NCBI GenBank assembly: GCA_002423395.1
Contig: DIVZ01000002.1
Location: 20,013-84,012 of the forward strand
From: Eubacteriaceae bacterium UBA6119
Lineage (GTDB): Bacteria > Bacillota > Clostridia > Eubacteriales > UBA1433
Direction of reading: 5' to 3'
DNA length: 64,000 nucleotides
Both the position numbers and the translations under genes were made by a program. Shown here piece after piece: positions 37,273 through 48,100 of the stretch. The stretch's first letter is position 1; every line of letters starts with the position of its first letter. Under the pieces are notes generated by a model. It was not told the origin of the DNA and did not search any database. It saw nothing but the letters and a program-made list of their open reading frames with translations.

Positions 37273-38955
37273 TTATTTTTTGTTGAATAAAAGCTGAGCG
37301 CCTTTTGATACAGGACCTACAAGGTATGCATACTGCGCAAGCCAGCCAGAATCAACTTTGGCGGGTGGACATACCCAAGCGTCTTGTCTTTTCTTAAGTT
37401 CGGCATCATCTATAACAATGTTTATTGTCCTGCTGTTTAAGTCGATGTCAATTGTGTCGCCTTCTTCTATAAATGCGATAGGTCCGCCCAACGCCGCTTC
37501 GGGAGATACGTGTCCTATTACTCCGCCTCTGCTTGCTCCCGAGAAACGTCCGTCTGTAATTAGCGCAACATCTTTATCAAGCCCCGCGCCGCAGATATAG
37601 CCCGTAACGTTAAGCATTTCCTGCATGCCGGGTCCGCCTTTCGGTCCTTCATAGCGGATTATCATAACGTCGCCTTTATTGATTTTTCCGTCAACAAGCG
37701 CGTTCATAGCTGCATTTTCAGAATCAAATACGCGCGCAGGACCAACATGTTTGTACATTTTCACATCTACTCCGCCTATTTTTATAACCGCTCCCAGAGG
37801 CGCTAGGTTGCCCTTAAGCACTCTCAGTCCCCCTTCTTTTAAGTATGGATTATCCAGCGGATGAATTACTTCGCTGTCGTAAACAACTGCGTTTTTAACA
37901 TTTTCAGCTATTGTCTGCATTGTAACAGATAGCATGCTTCCGTCAATTATGCCTGCGTCTATGCCTTGTTTAATTACTGCGCTTACGCCGCCTGCGAAAT
38001 CCAGATCATCTAATATATGTTTTCCCGAAGGAGAAAGCTTGCAGACTTGCGGCGCAGTTTTACTTATTCTGTCAAAGTCATCAAGTTCAATATCAAGCCC
38101 CGCCGCTCCCGCTATCGCCGGAAGATGAAGAGCTGTGTTTGTAGAGCATCCCAGCATCATGTCAATTACTATCGCGTTTTCTATAGTTGTCTTTTTAACT
38201 ATATCCCGAGGTTTTAAATCTTTCTTAACAAGATCCAAAACAAGCATACCGACTTTTTTAGCCATTCTCATACGTTCGGCTCTTACCGCGGCAACAGTAC
38301 CGTTTCCGGGAAGTCCCAGCCCGAGTATTTCCATCATGCAAGCCATGGAATTCGCCGTAAACATTCCAAAGCATGAGCCTATGCCCGGGCAGGCTTCATT
38401 TTCGTAATGTTTAAATTCATCGTCTGTTATTTCGCCTTTTTTTAATTTTGCTAACGATTCAACAGGTCCAATATCGTTAAGCTTATTACGGAATTTTCCT
38501 TGAAGCATTGGTCCGCCTGTTATTATTATCGTAGGTATGTTTACCCTAAGCGCGCCAATTACCATTCCGGGAATTATTTTGTCGCAGCTGGCAACCAATA
38601 CGAGTCCGTCGCAGCCGTGGGCTTTTGCCATAGTTTCAACGGAATTAGCGATAAGTTCTCTGCTCGGAAGCGAGTATTTCATTCCTTCCGTTCCCATGCA
38701 TATGCCGTCGCATATTGCGATAGTCTCAAACATTACAGGCGTGCCTCCGGCCATTCTTACGCCGTCCATGACTGCCTGCCCTATTTTATCAAGATTAGAA
38801 TGTCCGGGGAAGATGTTTGTATAAGAGTTAGCCACTCCTATAAACGGTCTGTTAATTTCTTCGTCCATAAAGCCTGCCGCTTTTATTAGTGAACGTGCCG
38901 TTGTCCTTCTGAGTCCTTTTTTTATGTTATCGCTTATGTATGTTTTATCTGACAT
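37273..38955 (-). CDS. ilvD: Dihydroxy-acid dehydratase (copy 2)
   Basis: 560 residues, a close homologue of the adjacent copy 1. Cys residues appear in VASCDKIIPGM and GSCFGMFTANSMAC, and the Ser motif GRFSGASRGG is intact. The first cluster position again has Gly (FPGHSNLD). Nothing suggests decay, so both copies look functional. The IlvD/Edd family also contains sugar-acid dehydratases, so one copy could have a different substrate. A GGAGGAC site precedes the ATG. The upstream DNA contains AAGTATATTAGTATATTT, a degenerate repeat of the palindrome found before copy 1. Confidence 0.9.
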   Translation of the reverse strand: MSDKTYISDNIKKGLRRTTARSLIKAAGFMDEEINRPFIGVANSYTNIFPGHSNLDKIGQAVMDGVRMAGGTPVMFETIAICDGICMGTEGMKYSLPSRELIANSVETMAKAHGCDGLVLVASCDKIIPGMVIGALRVNIPTIIITGGPMLQGKFRNKLNDIGPVESLAKLKKGEITDDEFKHYENEACPGIGSCFGMFTANSMACMMEILGLGLPGNGTVAAVRAERMRMAKKVGMLVLDLVKKDLKPRDIVKKTTIENAIVIDMMLGCSTNTALHLPAIAGAAGLDIELDDFDRISKTAPQVCKLSPSGKHILDDLDFAGGVSAVIKQGIDAGIIDGSMLSVTMQTIAENVKNAVVYDSEVIHPLDNPYLKEGGLRVLKGNLAPLGAVIKIGGVDVKMYKHVGPARVFDSENAAMNALVDGKINKGDVMIIRYEGPKGGPGMQEMLNVTGYICGAGLDKDVALITDGRFSGASRGGVIGHVSPEAALGGPIAFIEEGDTIDIDLNSRTINIVIDDAELKKRQDAWVCPPAKVDSGWLAQYAYLVGPVSKGAQLLFNKK

Positions 38956-39040
38956 TAAATTGTCCTCCTTAATTAGAAATATACTAATATACTTATTACA
39001 TTATATCAGATATAAATGTATATCAATAATTCTTATATAA

Positions 39041-39066
39041 AAAAATCCCCGCTTTTACGCGGGGTT
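39041..39066 (-). terminator. Intrinsic terminator after desulfoferrodoxin gene
   Basis: CCCCGC and GCGGGG form a strong stem with a 6-nt loop, and a T run follows on the minus strand. It lies 14 bases past the stop codon. Confidence 0.88.
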
Positions 39067-39079
39067 AAATTATTCTTTA

Positions 39080-39463
39080 TTAAGCTTCTGTTTTCCATAA
39101 TCCGTGGATATTGCAGTATTCGTATACGGCAATAAGTTTATCGTCTTTTAATGCAAATTCAGCTTTAGGAGCCTGTTCGGGGTGCAGATATTTCAGCTGT
39201 CCGCCTGCCTCGGTTAAAAGATAGATCCATTGAATGTAGTGAACATCCGTCATCGGATGCGGAGCGGAACCTACATCCACCGTTACTATATTATCTTGCA
39301 CGGCTACAACGGGAACATGTTTTTCTTTTGATGCGTCAACTGTGTTTGCGACCAGCTCGGTCATAGGCTCGCCGCAGCATACAACCTCAACTCCCGAGTC
39401 CTCAATTTTAGTAATAAGGTTGCCGCAGATATTGCAAATATAAAACTTCTGTTCTTTACTCAT
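39080..39463 (-). CDS. dfx: Desulfoferrodoxin (superoxide reductase)
   Basis: 127 residues. The N-terminal desulforedoxin domain has CNICG at 9-13 and CCGEPM at about 29-34, giving the four Cys of center I. The C-terminal superoxide reductase domain has the center II ligands: His in EKHVPV, His in HPMTDVHYIQWI and the Cys/His pair in CNIHGLW. The enzyme reduces superoxide to hydrogen peroxide without making oxygen, using electrons usually delivered by rubredoxin. Two rubredoxin genes, a peroxiredoxin and an FprA-type flavoprotein are found at 48.4-51 kb. Confidence 0.95.
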   Translation of the reverse strand: MSKEQKFYICNICGNLITKIEDSGVEVVCCGEPMTELVANTVDASKEKHVPVVAVQDNIVTVDVGSAPHPMTDVHYIQWIYLLTEAGGQLKYLHPEQAPKAEFALKDDKLIAVYEYCNIHGLWKTEA

Positions 39464-39609
39464 AATTTTCTATCCTTTCTTCTTTTAATTTATCCTATTA
39501 TATATTACTGTTTAGAATTTGTAAACCTTATTAATGTTAAATTATAACATTATAGCTTTATGTTATAATTATTATATGATATTATTTATATGTAATTTTT
39601 ATTGATATT

Positions 39610-39721
39610 AAGGAATTATTATGGAAGAATTAAAATGCCTCTCATGCGGCGGAAAAGTTGATATTAATGAAGAACTGATGATAGGCGTATGCGAGTACTG
39701 CGGTACGGAGCAGGCATTGCC
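39610..39721 (+). repeat. Zinc-ribbon module DNA repeat, copy 1
   Basis: 112 bases covering the ribosome site, ATG and first 34 codons, matching 40221-40332 with two substitutions (39677 G/T and 39707 G/A by alignment). Similarity falls off quickly after this block. Confidence 0.9.
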
Positions 39722-40217
39722 CGAGGATGTTATTGAAAGTATTAAACAGAAAAAAAAAGAACAGCGATACCATATTGATGCTAAAAAGCAAAAAACTCGA
39801 AATAAAATAAATGTAATTATTTCAATTGCTGTTATTATCACATTGTTGATTTTAATATTAATTAGAAGTACTACCCCCTATTTAAGCAAAGTATATCTTA
39901 CAAAGGAAAGAAATTACGACGACACTCCGACAAATTCTGTTATTACATACATAACGCCTGTCAAAACATTTTTTGTAACAGCTACAATTAATAACGCAAA
40001 AACTAACACTCAGATTACTTATGTATGGAAATATGAATCGAAAGTTATTAATACTAAAAAAACTTACATAAATGATACTAAAAATAAAATTATTTATGAC
40101 TCTTTAATGAGTGATGATTCCACATGGCCAGCAGGTGATTATCGGATTGAAATATATATAGGTGATAAAACAAAACCCTCAAGATCAATTGATTTTAAGG
40201 TTAATAATAAAAAGTAA
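39621..40217 (+). CDS. Zinc-ribbon/one-TM protein with outer beta domain
   Basis: 198 residues with AAGGA 6 nt before the ATG. The N-terminal zinc ribbon has CLSCGG at 5-10 and CEYCG at 24-28. A basic, charged linker precedes one membrane helix at about 62-82. The outer part at about 100-198 is beta-rich and resembles the domain of the lipoprotein at 662, including W-P-A-G-D-Y-R-I-E-I-Y-I near the end. The cytosolic ribbon plus outer sensor-like domain suggests a membrane-spanning sensor or structural protein, but the function is unknown. The first 34 codons are almost identical in DNA to those of the next gene. Confidence 0.75.
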   Translation: MEELKCLSCGGKVDINEELMIGVCEYCGTEQALPEDVIESIKQKKKEQRYHIDAKKQKTRNKINVIISIAVIITLLILILIRSTTPYLSKVYLTKERNYDDTPTNSVITYITPVKTFFVTATINNAKTNTQITYVWKYESKVINTKKTYINDTKNKIIYDSLMSDDSTWPAGDYRIEIYIGDKTKPSRSIDFKVNNKK

Positions 40218-40220
40218 CAA

Positions 40221-40332
40221 AAGGAATTATTATGGAAGAATTAAAATGCCTCTCATGCGGCGGAAAAGTTGATATTAATGAAGAACTTATGATAGGCGTA
40301 TGCGAGTACTGCGGTACAGAGCAGGCATTGCC
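40221..40332 (+). repeat. Zinc-ribbon module DNA repeat, copy 2
   Basis: Second copy of the 112-base block at 39610-39721, offset by 611 bases and in the same orientation, again covering a ribosome site, start codon and zinc-ribbon codons. Confidence 0.9.
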
Positions 40333-41338
40333 TGAGGGTGTTGTCCAAAGTATTAAAAAGAAGAAAAAAGAACTGCAAGACAAAATTGATGCCGAAAAAC
40401 GAGATATAATTAAGAGGAAATTTATAAAGGTTATGAAAATCATAATCCCTTCACTTGCTGTATTAATTGCTTTTATAATTATTTTGTTCACATTAATTTT
40501 ACCGAGCATAAAATATAACAATGCTGTAGATTTAATGGAAAATAATAATTACATAAATGCAGCAGAGAGATTCAAAGTCCTTAATCATTTTAAAGACAGC
40601 GCTTCAAAATGGCAAGAATGTGAATATAAACAAGCGAATATATATTTAACTGAAGAAAAGTATCGCGAAGCAGTACTGTTGCTCGAAAAAATTGGCAGTT
40701 ATAAAGACAGTGGAAAATTGATTAAACAATATAAATTTTATAAATTAAAAATCGGTGAGTTAATTAATTTTGGTGTATATGAACAAGATAATGCAATTTA
40801 TAACGGTTCTGAATCTATATCATGGCGTGTCTTGGCAATTGAGGAATCAAAAGTATTGCTGTTATCAGAAAAATGTCTTGATTGTGTTAAATTTGATTAT
40901 TATAATTCGCAATGGGAATTGAGCGATTTACGAAAATGGCTAAATGCTAACTTTATAAATACGGCATTTACTTCGGAAGAGAAATCAAAAATAGTATCAG
41001 TTACTTTAAAGAATGAAGATAGTAAAACGTTTGGATATTATTCTAATTATAGTAAAGATGATACTATTGATAAAATCTTTTTACTAAGTGAAAATGAATT
41101 TTTATATTACTCAAAAGCTCTTAATTTGTCTGCTAAACCTACAGCATACGCAATATCTAAAGGCGCATCCGTCAACCTTGATAAAGGAACTTGTTACTGG
41201 TGGTTACGCACTGCTCATGTATATAAAGCAGAAATTATTGCTGTCCTGCCTACAAATGAGATATTACCTTTTGATGCTAATGTAAAATATATTGGCGTCC
41301 GCCCCGCTATATGGATAAAGCTTGATACTCCGCAGTAA
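40232..41338 (+). CDS. Zinc-ribbon/one-TM protein with tandem helical repeat and DUF6273-type domain
   Basis: 368 residues. The zinc ribbon (CLSCGG, CEYCG) is nearly identical to that of the upstream gene. A charged linker and one membrane helix at about 70-92 follow. Residues about 97-170 hold two TPR-like helical units, each with a F/YKDSxxK pattern (HFKDSASKW, SYKDSGKL). The last 190 residues form a DUF6273-type domain: ISWRVLAIE, then LRKWLNANFINTAFTSEEK and, near the end, CYWWLRT and GVRPAIWI. DUF6273 is common on clostridial surface proteins; its function is not established. The gene starts 14 bases after its neighbour stops, so the two are co-transcribed, ending at the terminator at 41368. 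Confidence 0.83.
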   Translation: MEELKCLSCGGKVDINEELMIGVCEYCGTEQALPEGVVQSIKKKKKELQDKIDAEKRDIIKRKFIKVMKIIIPSLAVLIAFIIILFTLILPSIKYNNAVDLMENNNYINAAERFKVLNHFKDSASKWQECEYKQANIYLTEEKYREAVLLLEKIGSYKDSGKLIKQYKFYKLKIGELINFGVYEQDNAIYNGSESISWRVLAIEESKVLLLSEKCLDCVKFDYYNSQWELSDLRKWLNANFINTAFTSEEKSKIVSVTLKNEDSKTFGYYSNYSKDDTIDKIFLLSENEFLYYSKALNLSAKPTAYAISKGASVNLDKGTCYWWLRTAHVYKAEIIAVLPTNEILPFDANVKYIGVRPAIWIKLDTPQ

Positions 41339-41367
41339 TATTTTCATAGATTACTCGTTAACCACCA

Positions 41368-41390
41368 AATACAGCTTAAAAAGCTGTATT
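41368..41390 (+). terminator. Intrinsic terminator after the DUF6273 gene
   Basis: AATACAGCTT and AAGCTGTATT form a 10-bp stem with an AAA-type loop, followed by TTTTTATTT. Confidence 0.85.
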
Positions 41391-41483
41391 TTTTATTTAC
41401 CGCAATCATTTTATATAAAAAAGTAATAAAAATAAATTAACAAAATATATATTAGTGAAATTAAAATTTTGGGAGTGATTAAA

Positions 41484-42014
41484 TTGGCAAAAGTGAGGTT
41501 CTGCAAATCTTGCAATAATGTGCTTGTAGGAAATGAAAAAACATGCTCAAAATGCGGCAGAAAAATAAGCCGTCCTTTTTATAAAAAATGGTGGATATAC
41601 GCCTGCGTTGTAATTGTGGCATGCGCCGCTGTTATGTTATCCTTCCCTGATTTAGCCCTTAATACAATAGCCGATAAATTTGATAACAAAACTAAAGTTG
41701 ATAAAGTTGAAGAATCAGCTATTGTGCAGGTATTCAATAAAAACAAATTCGAACTTATAGGAGATATCACCACGCATAACGACGGAAGCTGCTATTACAT
41801 AAACGGCATAATAAAAAACAATTCATCAAAGATGTGCCCTTTCGTTCAAATCTCATTTAACTTATACGATAAAGACGGCAATCAAATAGGTGTAGCCTTT
41901 GCCTGCATAAATAATTTTGAATCCGGTGGAACGTGGAAATTCACCGCTCAGGGCTATGTGCCGAATATAAGAGATATTAAATCATATAAATTCGTCGCGG
42001 TGGATGTGTACTGA
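41484..42014 (+). CDS. Zinc-ribbon/one-TM protein with FxLYD-like domain
   Basis: 176 residues from a TTG at 41484, chosen because GGGAGTG lies 6 nt upstream; the frame extends to 41469 without a better site. The zinc ribbon has CKSCNN at about 6-11 and CSKCG at about 20-24, followed by a basic stretch and one membrane helix at about 33-50. The outer domain at about 75-176 matches the FxLYD pattern (NGIIKNNSSKMCPFVQ, then FNLYDKDGNQIG), a small beta-sandwich found on lipoproteins and surface proteins. It has the same layout as the two genes upstream but an unrelated ribbon at DNA level. Function unknown. Confidence 0.8.
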   Translation: MAKVRFCKSCNNVLVGNEKTCSKCGRKISRPFYKKWWIYACVVIVACAAVMLSFPDLALNTIADKFDNKTKVDKVEESAIVQVFNKNKFELIGDITTHNDGSCYYINGIIKNNSSKMCPFVQISFNLYDKDGNQIGVAFACINNFESGGTWKFTAQGYVPNIRDIKSYKFVAVDVY

Positions 42015-42056
42015 TGTAAGTTTTACATAAGGGAATAAAGTTGAGCTATAGAAAAC

Positions 42057-42085
42057 AAAAAAACAGCTTTAACAGCTGTTTTTTA
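42057..42085. terminator. Bidirectional terminator between convergent genes
   Basis: AAACAGCT and AGCTGTTT form an 8-bp stem with a short loop and have A and T runs on both sides. It sits between the FxLYD gene and the end of the giant repeat protein gene. Confidence 0.8.
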
Positions 42086-42113
42086 TGTTTAATTTATATA
42101 TAGAAAGATCGCT

Positions 42114-45100
42114 CTATAAGGAATCTGCAGGCGCAGCCGATACAATCTCCGAGTAACCGCCGTATACTTTAGTCGTGCCTACTAACCGATAGGCAGCTAC
42201 TTTATAGTAATACGTTATGCCTGTTACTAAACTTGTATTCGTATAGCTTACGGTTTTTACACCAGAAACAGTCGCAATTGAAGGGTACGTTCCGTTAGCC
42301 GCTAATCGGTATACTGTGTATCCGCTAGCTCCGGGCACCTCATTCCACGTTATTGTTATGCTGACAGATGACGCGCTTTGCGACAATGCCCCTGTGGGTG
42401 CCGCGGGAATTACTTTAGCGTATTTTACAGCCGAGTACGCGCTGTATGTCGTTACTGTTCCTTCAGTTCTGTACGCAAGCACTTTATAGTAGTAATAGTT
42501 TCCTGCAGCAAGTCCTGTGTTTATATACGAATTGCTTCCGTCTGTTATCGTTTTTATAAGAGCGTATGTTCCTTTGCTTGATGTTGCGCGGTATATTCTG
42601 TAGCCCGTTGCTCCCGCCACTTCATCCCAACTTATATTAAGGCTGTTATAAGAGTCTGCGCTTATTGTTACTATTGGCGTTGTGGGTATTACCTTTAAAC
42701 CCGCCACTGTACTATAATCGCCGTATACGACAGGGATGCCGTCTATTATTGCTCTGACTTTATAGTAATACGTTTTGCCTGTTGTGAGGTCGTTATCCGT
42801 GTAACTTGGGCTGTCTGTTGTATTTATCGGCGCAAAGCCGCTTGTGCTATATAAACTTCTGCTTATTTCATACCCCGTTGCTCCGTCGACTGCATTCCAA
42901 CTTATATTTAAGCTGTTATATGAATTAAGCGTTGCTTTTATATTAGTCGGAGATGTAGGAAGGGGTATTGATGATGCTACCGCACTGAAACTTCCGTATA
43001 CCTTTATTCCGCTCATTGTTCTGTATGCTCTTACTTTATAGTAGTATATCTGGTTTGTCGTAAGCGCTGTATGGGTATATGTTCTTATTGCGCCCGTATC
43101 TGAAAGCAAGTCTTCATCCGTTCCCGCTTCATTAGTTTGATAAATTTCATATCCGCTTGCGCCGCTTACAGCCGACCAATTAATAATATTACTTGTATAA
43201 GAAGCGTTATCCGCCGCAGGAAGAGGTTTTGATGGTATGGGCATTGTAAATGTTACTGTCGCGAACGCGCTGTATATCTTTTTTCTGTATACAGTCCTGT
43301 AAGCTCTGACTTTATAATAGTAATTTTTTCCTGTTACTAAAGAGCCGTGTACATAATACTTTCCTGTTGTGGCTTTTAAGAGTTTATAAGTTCCGTTCTG
43401 GCTTGTGGAGTAGTACAACTCATATCCGCTTGCTCCCGAAACTGCTCCCCAGCTTACTTTTATGCTGTTATAGCTGTATGAAGCGGCTGAAGAGGTTGTT
43501 GGAGTTGAAGGTATAGGCTTTGCGTATTTAATTGATGAATAAGCGCTGTAAGTAGTTGTTCTACCATTTGTTTTGTAAGCAATTACTTTATAATAGTAAT
43601 ACCTGCCCGTAGTTAAACTTGTATTTTTGTAATATGTATATTTTGTCGTTGCTATGAGTGAATATCTGCCCTTGCTTGATGTAGCGCGGTAAACCTTATA
43701 ACCGGTAGCGCCGTTAACTGCATTCCAGCTTACTTTTACGGTATTATAATTATATGAAGCGGCAGTTACAGCAGGTGTTAATAGAGCAGTTTTCGCGTAT
43801 TTTACCGAGCAGTAAGGACCGTATGTAACTGTATTTCCCGCATCGCAAACCGCCCTTATTTTATAGTAATAATATTTTCCTATAGCTAGAGGCGTATCTG
43901 TATAACTTAAAGAATCGGTAGTATAAATTTTAGAATATACCCCGGCGCTTGAAGCGGCTCGGTATATTTCATAACCGTTTGCGCCTTCTGCACTATTCCA
44001 GTTTAAAGTTATACTCGAATAATCTGCCGTTAATTTTGTTATTGAAGGCGCTGTCAGCGGCGCAAATTTCGCCGTAAGGTTTCGTGAACCTGTCGCTGAG
44101 AATATATAAATATAATCAGCAGATACTTCTTTATCTCCGTTCATCCAACACACAAATCCGTATCCAGCATTCGGAGCAGCTTTAAGCATAACCGTACTGT
44201 TAGCCTCATATAAGCCTGACCCGGTAACTGTTCCGTAGGATGCGTTATTTGCTTCCGCGCTTATAGCGCATGAGGTATATGACCAGTCAGCGTAAAGCGT
44301 TATGTCTCGGCAAACAGTATCTGTATCAAAATTCCAAATTTGCCATACGCTGTCCTCATCAAGATATTTCCATCCGTTTAAAGTATAGTATTTTTTTGTA
44401 ACATTAACAGGCTCGCTTATTTTCTCTCCGAATACAACGCCCGAAATATTATCAATACTATTCGCCCCGTTCGTTTCGAATGTTACATTGTTTTTGCTCC
44501 ATTTAGCGTATAGCGTAATGTTTTCGCTTACTTTATCATTATCAAAATCCCATATCTGACTAAAAGCGTAATCTTTGTACCAGCCTAATAATTCACTTCC
44601 CTCTTTAACGGGATCAATTGGCCTTGATACGGTGTTATCATAATTAACAATAGCGTCGTTAATCTGGCTTGCCCCGTTAGTTACAAATTTAACTGTAACT
44701 GGGTTGAACTGCGCGGTAAGACTTGCAGATTCAATATTTGAAAGTAAAAACGAATCGGCATTTCCTTTATCAGCCGTTCCGTCAATCCAATGATAAAGAG
44801 AAGATCCGCCGTAAGGATGTGAATATATGTATGAATCAGCGGAGTATGCATCGCTGTTTAAATAAATGTATCCGTTTCCGTATGAGTAAGTGTCTTTTAC
44901 TGATGATGAAACTATAAGCTTGATATGCGTAAGCATATTATCGCTTAAATTTATGGACTCAAGCGAGTTGTTAAGGCTTAAATTTATATATTTAAGTTTG
45001 TTTTGGCTTAGATTTGCGTTTACCAAAGCAGTATTATTATTTATATTCAAAGCTGTTATCACATTATTGTTGCAGTATAAATCCGCTAGAGCAGTATTTT

Positions 45101-48100
45101 GCGATATGTTCAGCTCTGAAAGATTATTATTGCCGCAGTTTAAACTTGTTAGCGAACCGCAGTTGCTTGTGTTTAAATCAGTTATTAAATTATTTGCACA
45201 ATTTAAGCTTGCAATAGAAGCGCAGCCGCTTATATCAACGCTTTGCAGAGCATTCGCCGAACAGTCAACGCCGACAAGCGCGTCGCATCCGCTTAAATCC
45301 AGATCTCCGGCAAGGCCGCAACTTTCCCAGTCTATTATAATTGCGCGTTTGTCATCTCCGTCAGACCAGGTAATTCCGGGCCACGTAGAAGGATCGGACT
45401 GATCATATAGCCAGCTAAGACATTGTCCGTTAGAAATATCCGCAACAGACGACGGAAGATTTAAATATCTCTGTATTTGCAAATAATCATTTAAATTATA
45501 ATCGGCATATGCGGCCTTTATCCAGCCCGCGTAAAGACTCATATTGCTCTTTACAATATCAGAAGAAAAATCCCATTTATCTATAAGCATGTAATCTTTA
45601 AACCAGCCTATAAATATATACCCGGTTTTAACGGGCTGCACAGGCTGTGTAATTTTGCTGTCTATTACAACGGACATATTAGATACGCTTGTACCGCCTA
45701 TGCTCCAAAAGCTTACCGTGCACATCCTGTCAACCCATTTGGCATACAGAGTAGTGTTGACAGTAACTTTATCTGCATCAAAAATCCAAGGTTCGATAAA
45801 CGAAGCGTTTTTATACCAGCCGGCGAATATGGATGCGCTTTTTACAGGAGCCAAAGGCTCCGCAGCGCATGTATTGTAATCTGCAATTATGCTTGAAACA
45901 TCGCTTCCGCCGCTGCTGTTAAACGTTACGGTATAGGAATTTATTTTCCATTTAGCCCACAATGTAACATCGCCATCAGGAATTTTATCTTCATCAAAGT
46001 TCCATGCCTGAGTAAGCGCCTCGTCTTTATACCAGCCTAAAAATGCATGTTCCGTCATGGTTGGATCAGACGGCTTGACTATTATACTGTCAAAGGACGC
46101 TTCTGTTATATCGTCAACAACGCTCCCGCCGCTGCTTATAAAATGAACGGTATATGTATTTACGCTGTATTTTGCGTATATTGTAATGCTGCTATTATAA
46201 ATTTTATCGCTATCAAAATCCCACTCAGTCACTAAATTTTCGTCTTTGTACCAACCAGCAAATGTATGTCCTGTTTTTACGGGATCGGAAGGTCGCATAA
46301 CTGTATCGTCATAATAAGCGCTTACAGAATTTATCTCGCTTCCGCCGTCTGTATCAAAGTTGATGGTGCATAGTTCCGCTCCCCACTTTGCGTATAATAT
46401 TATGTCATTCGAAGGCATTTTATCCGAAGAAAATTTCCACTCTTGACTCAGACTTTCATCCTTATACCAGGCAACAAACGTATAGCCTGTTTTTGCAGGA
46501 ACAGAAGGAGCGTTAAGTAATGTGTCGTAAACCGCTGTTGATGCGTTGACTTCGCTTCCTCCCCTGCTGTTATATATAACATTATAAGTATTAGCGCTCC
46601 ATTTGGCGTATATCGTGGTTGGGACAGTAACGATATCATTGTCAAAATCCCATAAGGTATCATACGTATTTTCTTTGTACCAGCCACAGAATGTACATCC
46701 GTCTTTTGCAGGGTCTGCCGGTTTTGTTACTTTAAGTCCGTAAGCGCAGTAAAAATCGTCTATAGCGCTTCCCCCTTTTGTATCAAAAGTTACTTTAATA
46801 TCGGTAACTGTTACTGAAAATGTGTCTTCGTATCCGCCGTCTTTTGTTTTTGCGCGTATTACGGCTGTACCTTTACTTAAACCGGTAACGCATCCGTTGT
46901 TGTCAACTGACGCTTTATCCTCATTATCCGATGACCAGATTACGCCCTTATCAGTTGCGTTTTGCGGAAGCACAGAAGCTGATAATTTTATATTCTGCCC
47001 TGTCTGAACAGTTGTCTCATCGCCTTTTATTGTAACCGAGCTAGGATGCACAAGGCTCGAACGCAGATACGGGAAACTGCTGTATGAAGGCATTATCCAT
47101 ACACTCTCAAAATCATATCCGCTGTAAGTAGATGCTTCCTGCATTTGAGCAAGCGTACGCGTATTGCCTGTAAGTGCGGGGCTTCCAACTGCTTTTGAAT
47201 TATTATCCAAATAATAACATGAAACTAAATTACAGGAAGAAGTATCCCAGCCTATAATCGCGCCGCAGCTTTCAGACGACTTTACCTCCCCGGTATTGGC
47301 GCAATTTTGTATTAAGCAGTTCGCGTCGCTTTGACCTATTATTCCGCCTGCATAATTTGTATCGCTGGTAGAACCTATATCTCCGTAGTTATAGCAGTCG
47401 TTAAAGTTAGCGTAGCCAGAGCCTACCAAACCGCCCGCGTAGTTAGAAGCGGTAATATTACCCGCGTTATAGCAACGATTAATTGTACCGTCTGTGCTGT
47501 TACCTATTAAACCGCCGGCTTCTTTACCGTAAATATTGCCAATATTATAGCAATCTAAAACATTAGAGCTTAAACTGTATCCGCATATGCCGCCGCTGTA
47601 AGTAAGGGCGTTGCCTGTCGCGGAAATATCCGCCGTGCTGTAGCAGTTAATAAGATTCGCATTTGTGGCGTAACCGACAAGACCTCCTGTGTACGTAGAA
47701 GAGTTGCAGACCGCGGTTATTTTGCTTTGCGTAATGCCGAGGTTTTTAATAGTTCCCGAACATTTTCCGAACAGACCTATATAGCCGATATTTCCGGAAC
47801 TTACAGTTACGTTTATGTTCATTCCTATAATTACGTGCCCGCCGCCGTCAAATGTTCCGTTAAAGCTGTAAGAGCCGCCTATAGGCGTCCAATTGCTTAC
47901 AGACGTTATATCAATATTGCTGTTCAAAAGATAATATTTGCCTAAATAATCTCCGTCGCCTGAATTTATAAGATTTGCAAAAGTTATAAGGTCGTCTTTT
48001 GTGCTTATAACATACGGACTTGCCTGTGTGCCTTCTCCGGAAAAGTATTGGCTTTCGGCACGCACAAAAACAGATGTTATTGATAGACTCAGCAATAACA

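Noticed and set aside
42114..44060. Regularly spaced repeats that could suggest a CRISPR array or satellite
   Set aside because: The repeats are about 270-280 bases long, imperfect, in frame and encode fibronectin type III domains.
44890..45402. 170-codon open frame on the plus strand
   Set aside because: It is antisense to the leucine-rich block of the giant repeat protein; its Leu-rich repeats are a shadow of that coding sequence.
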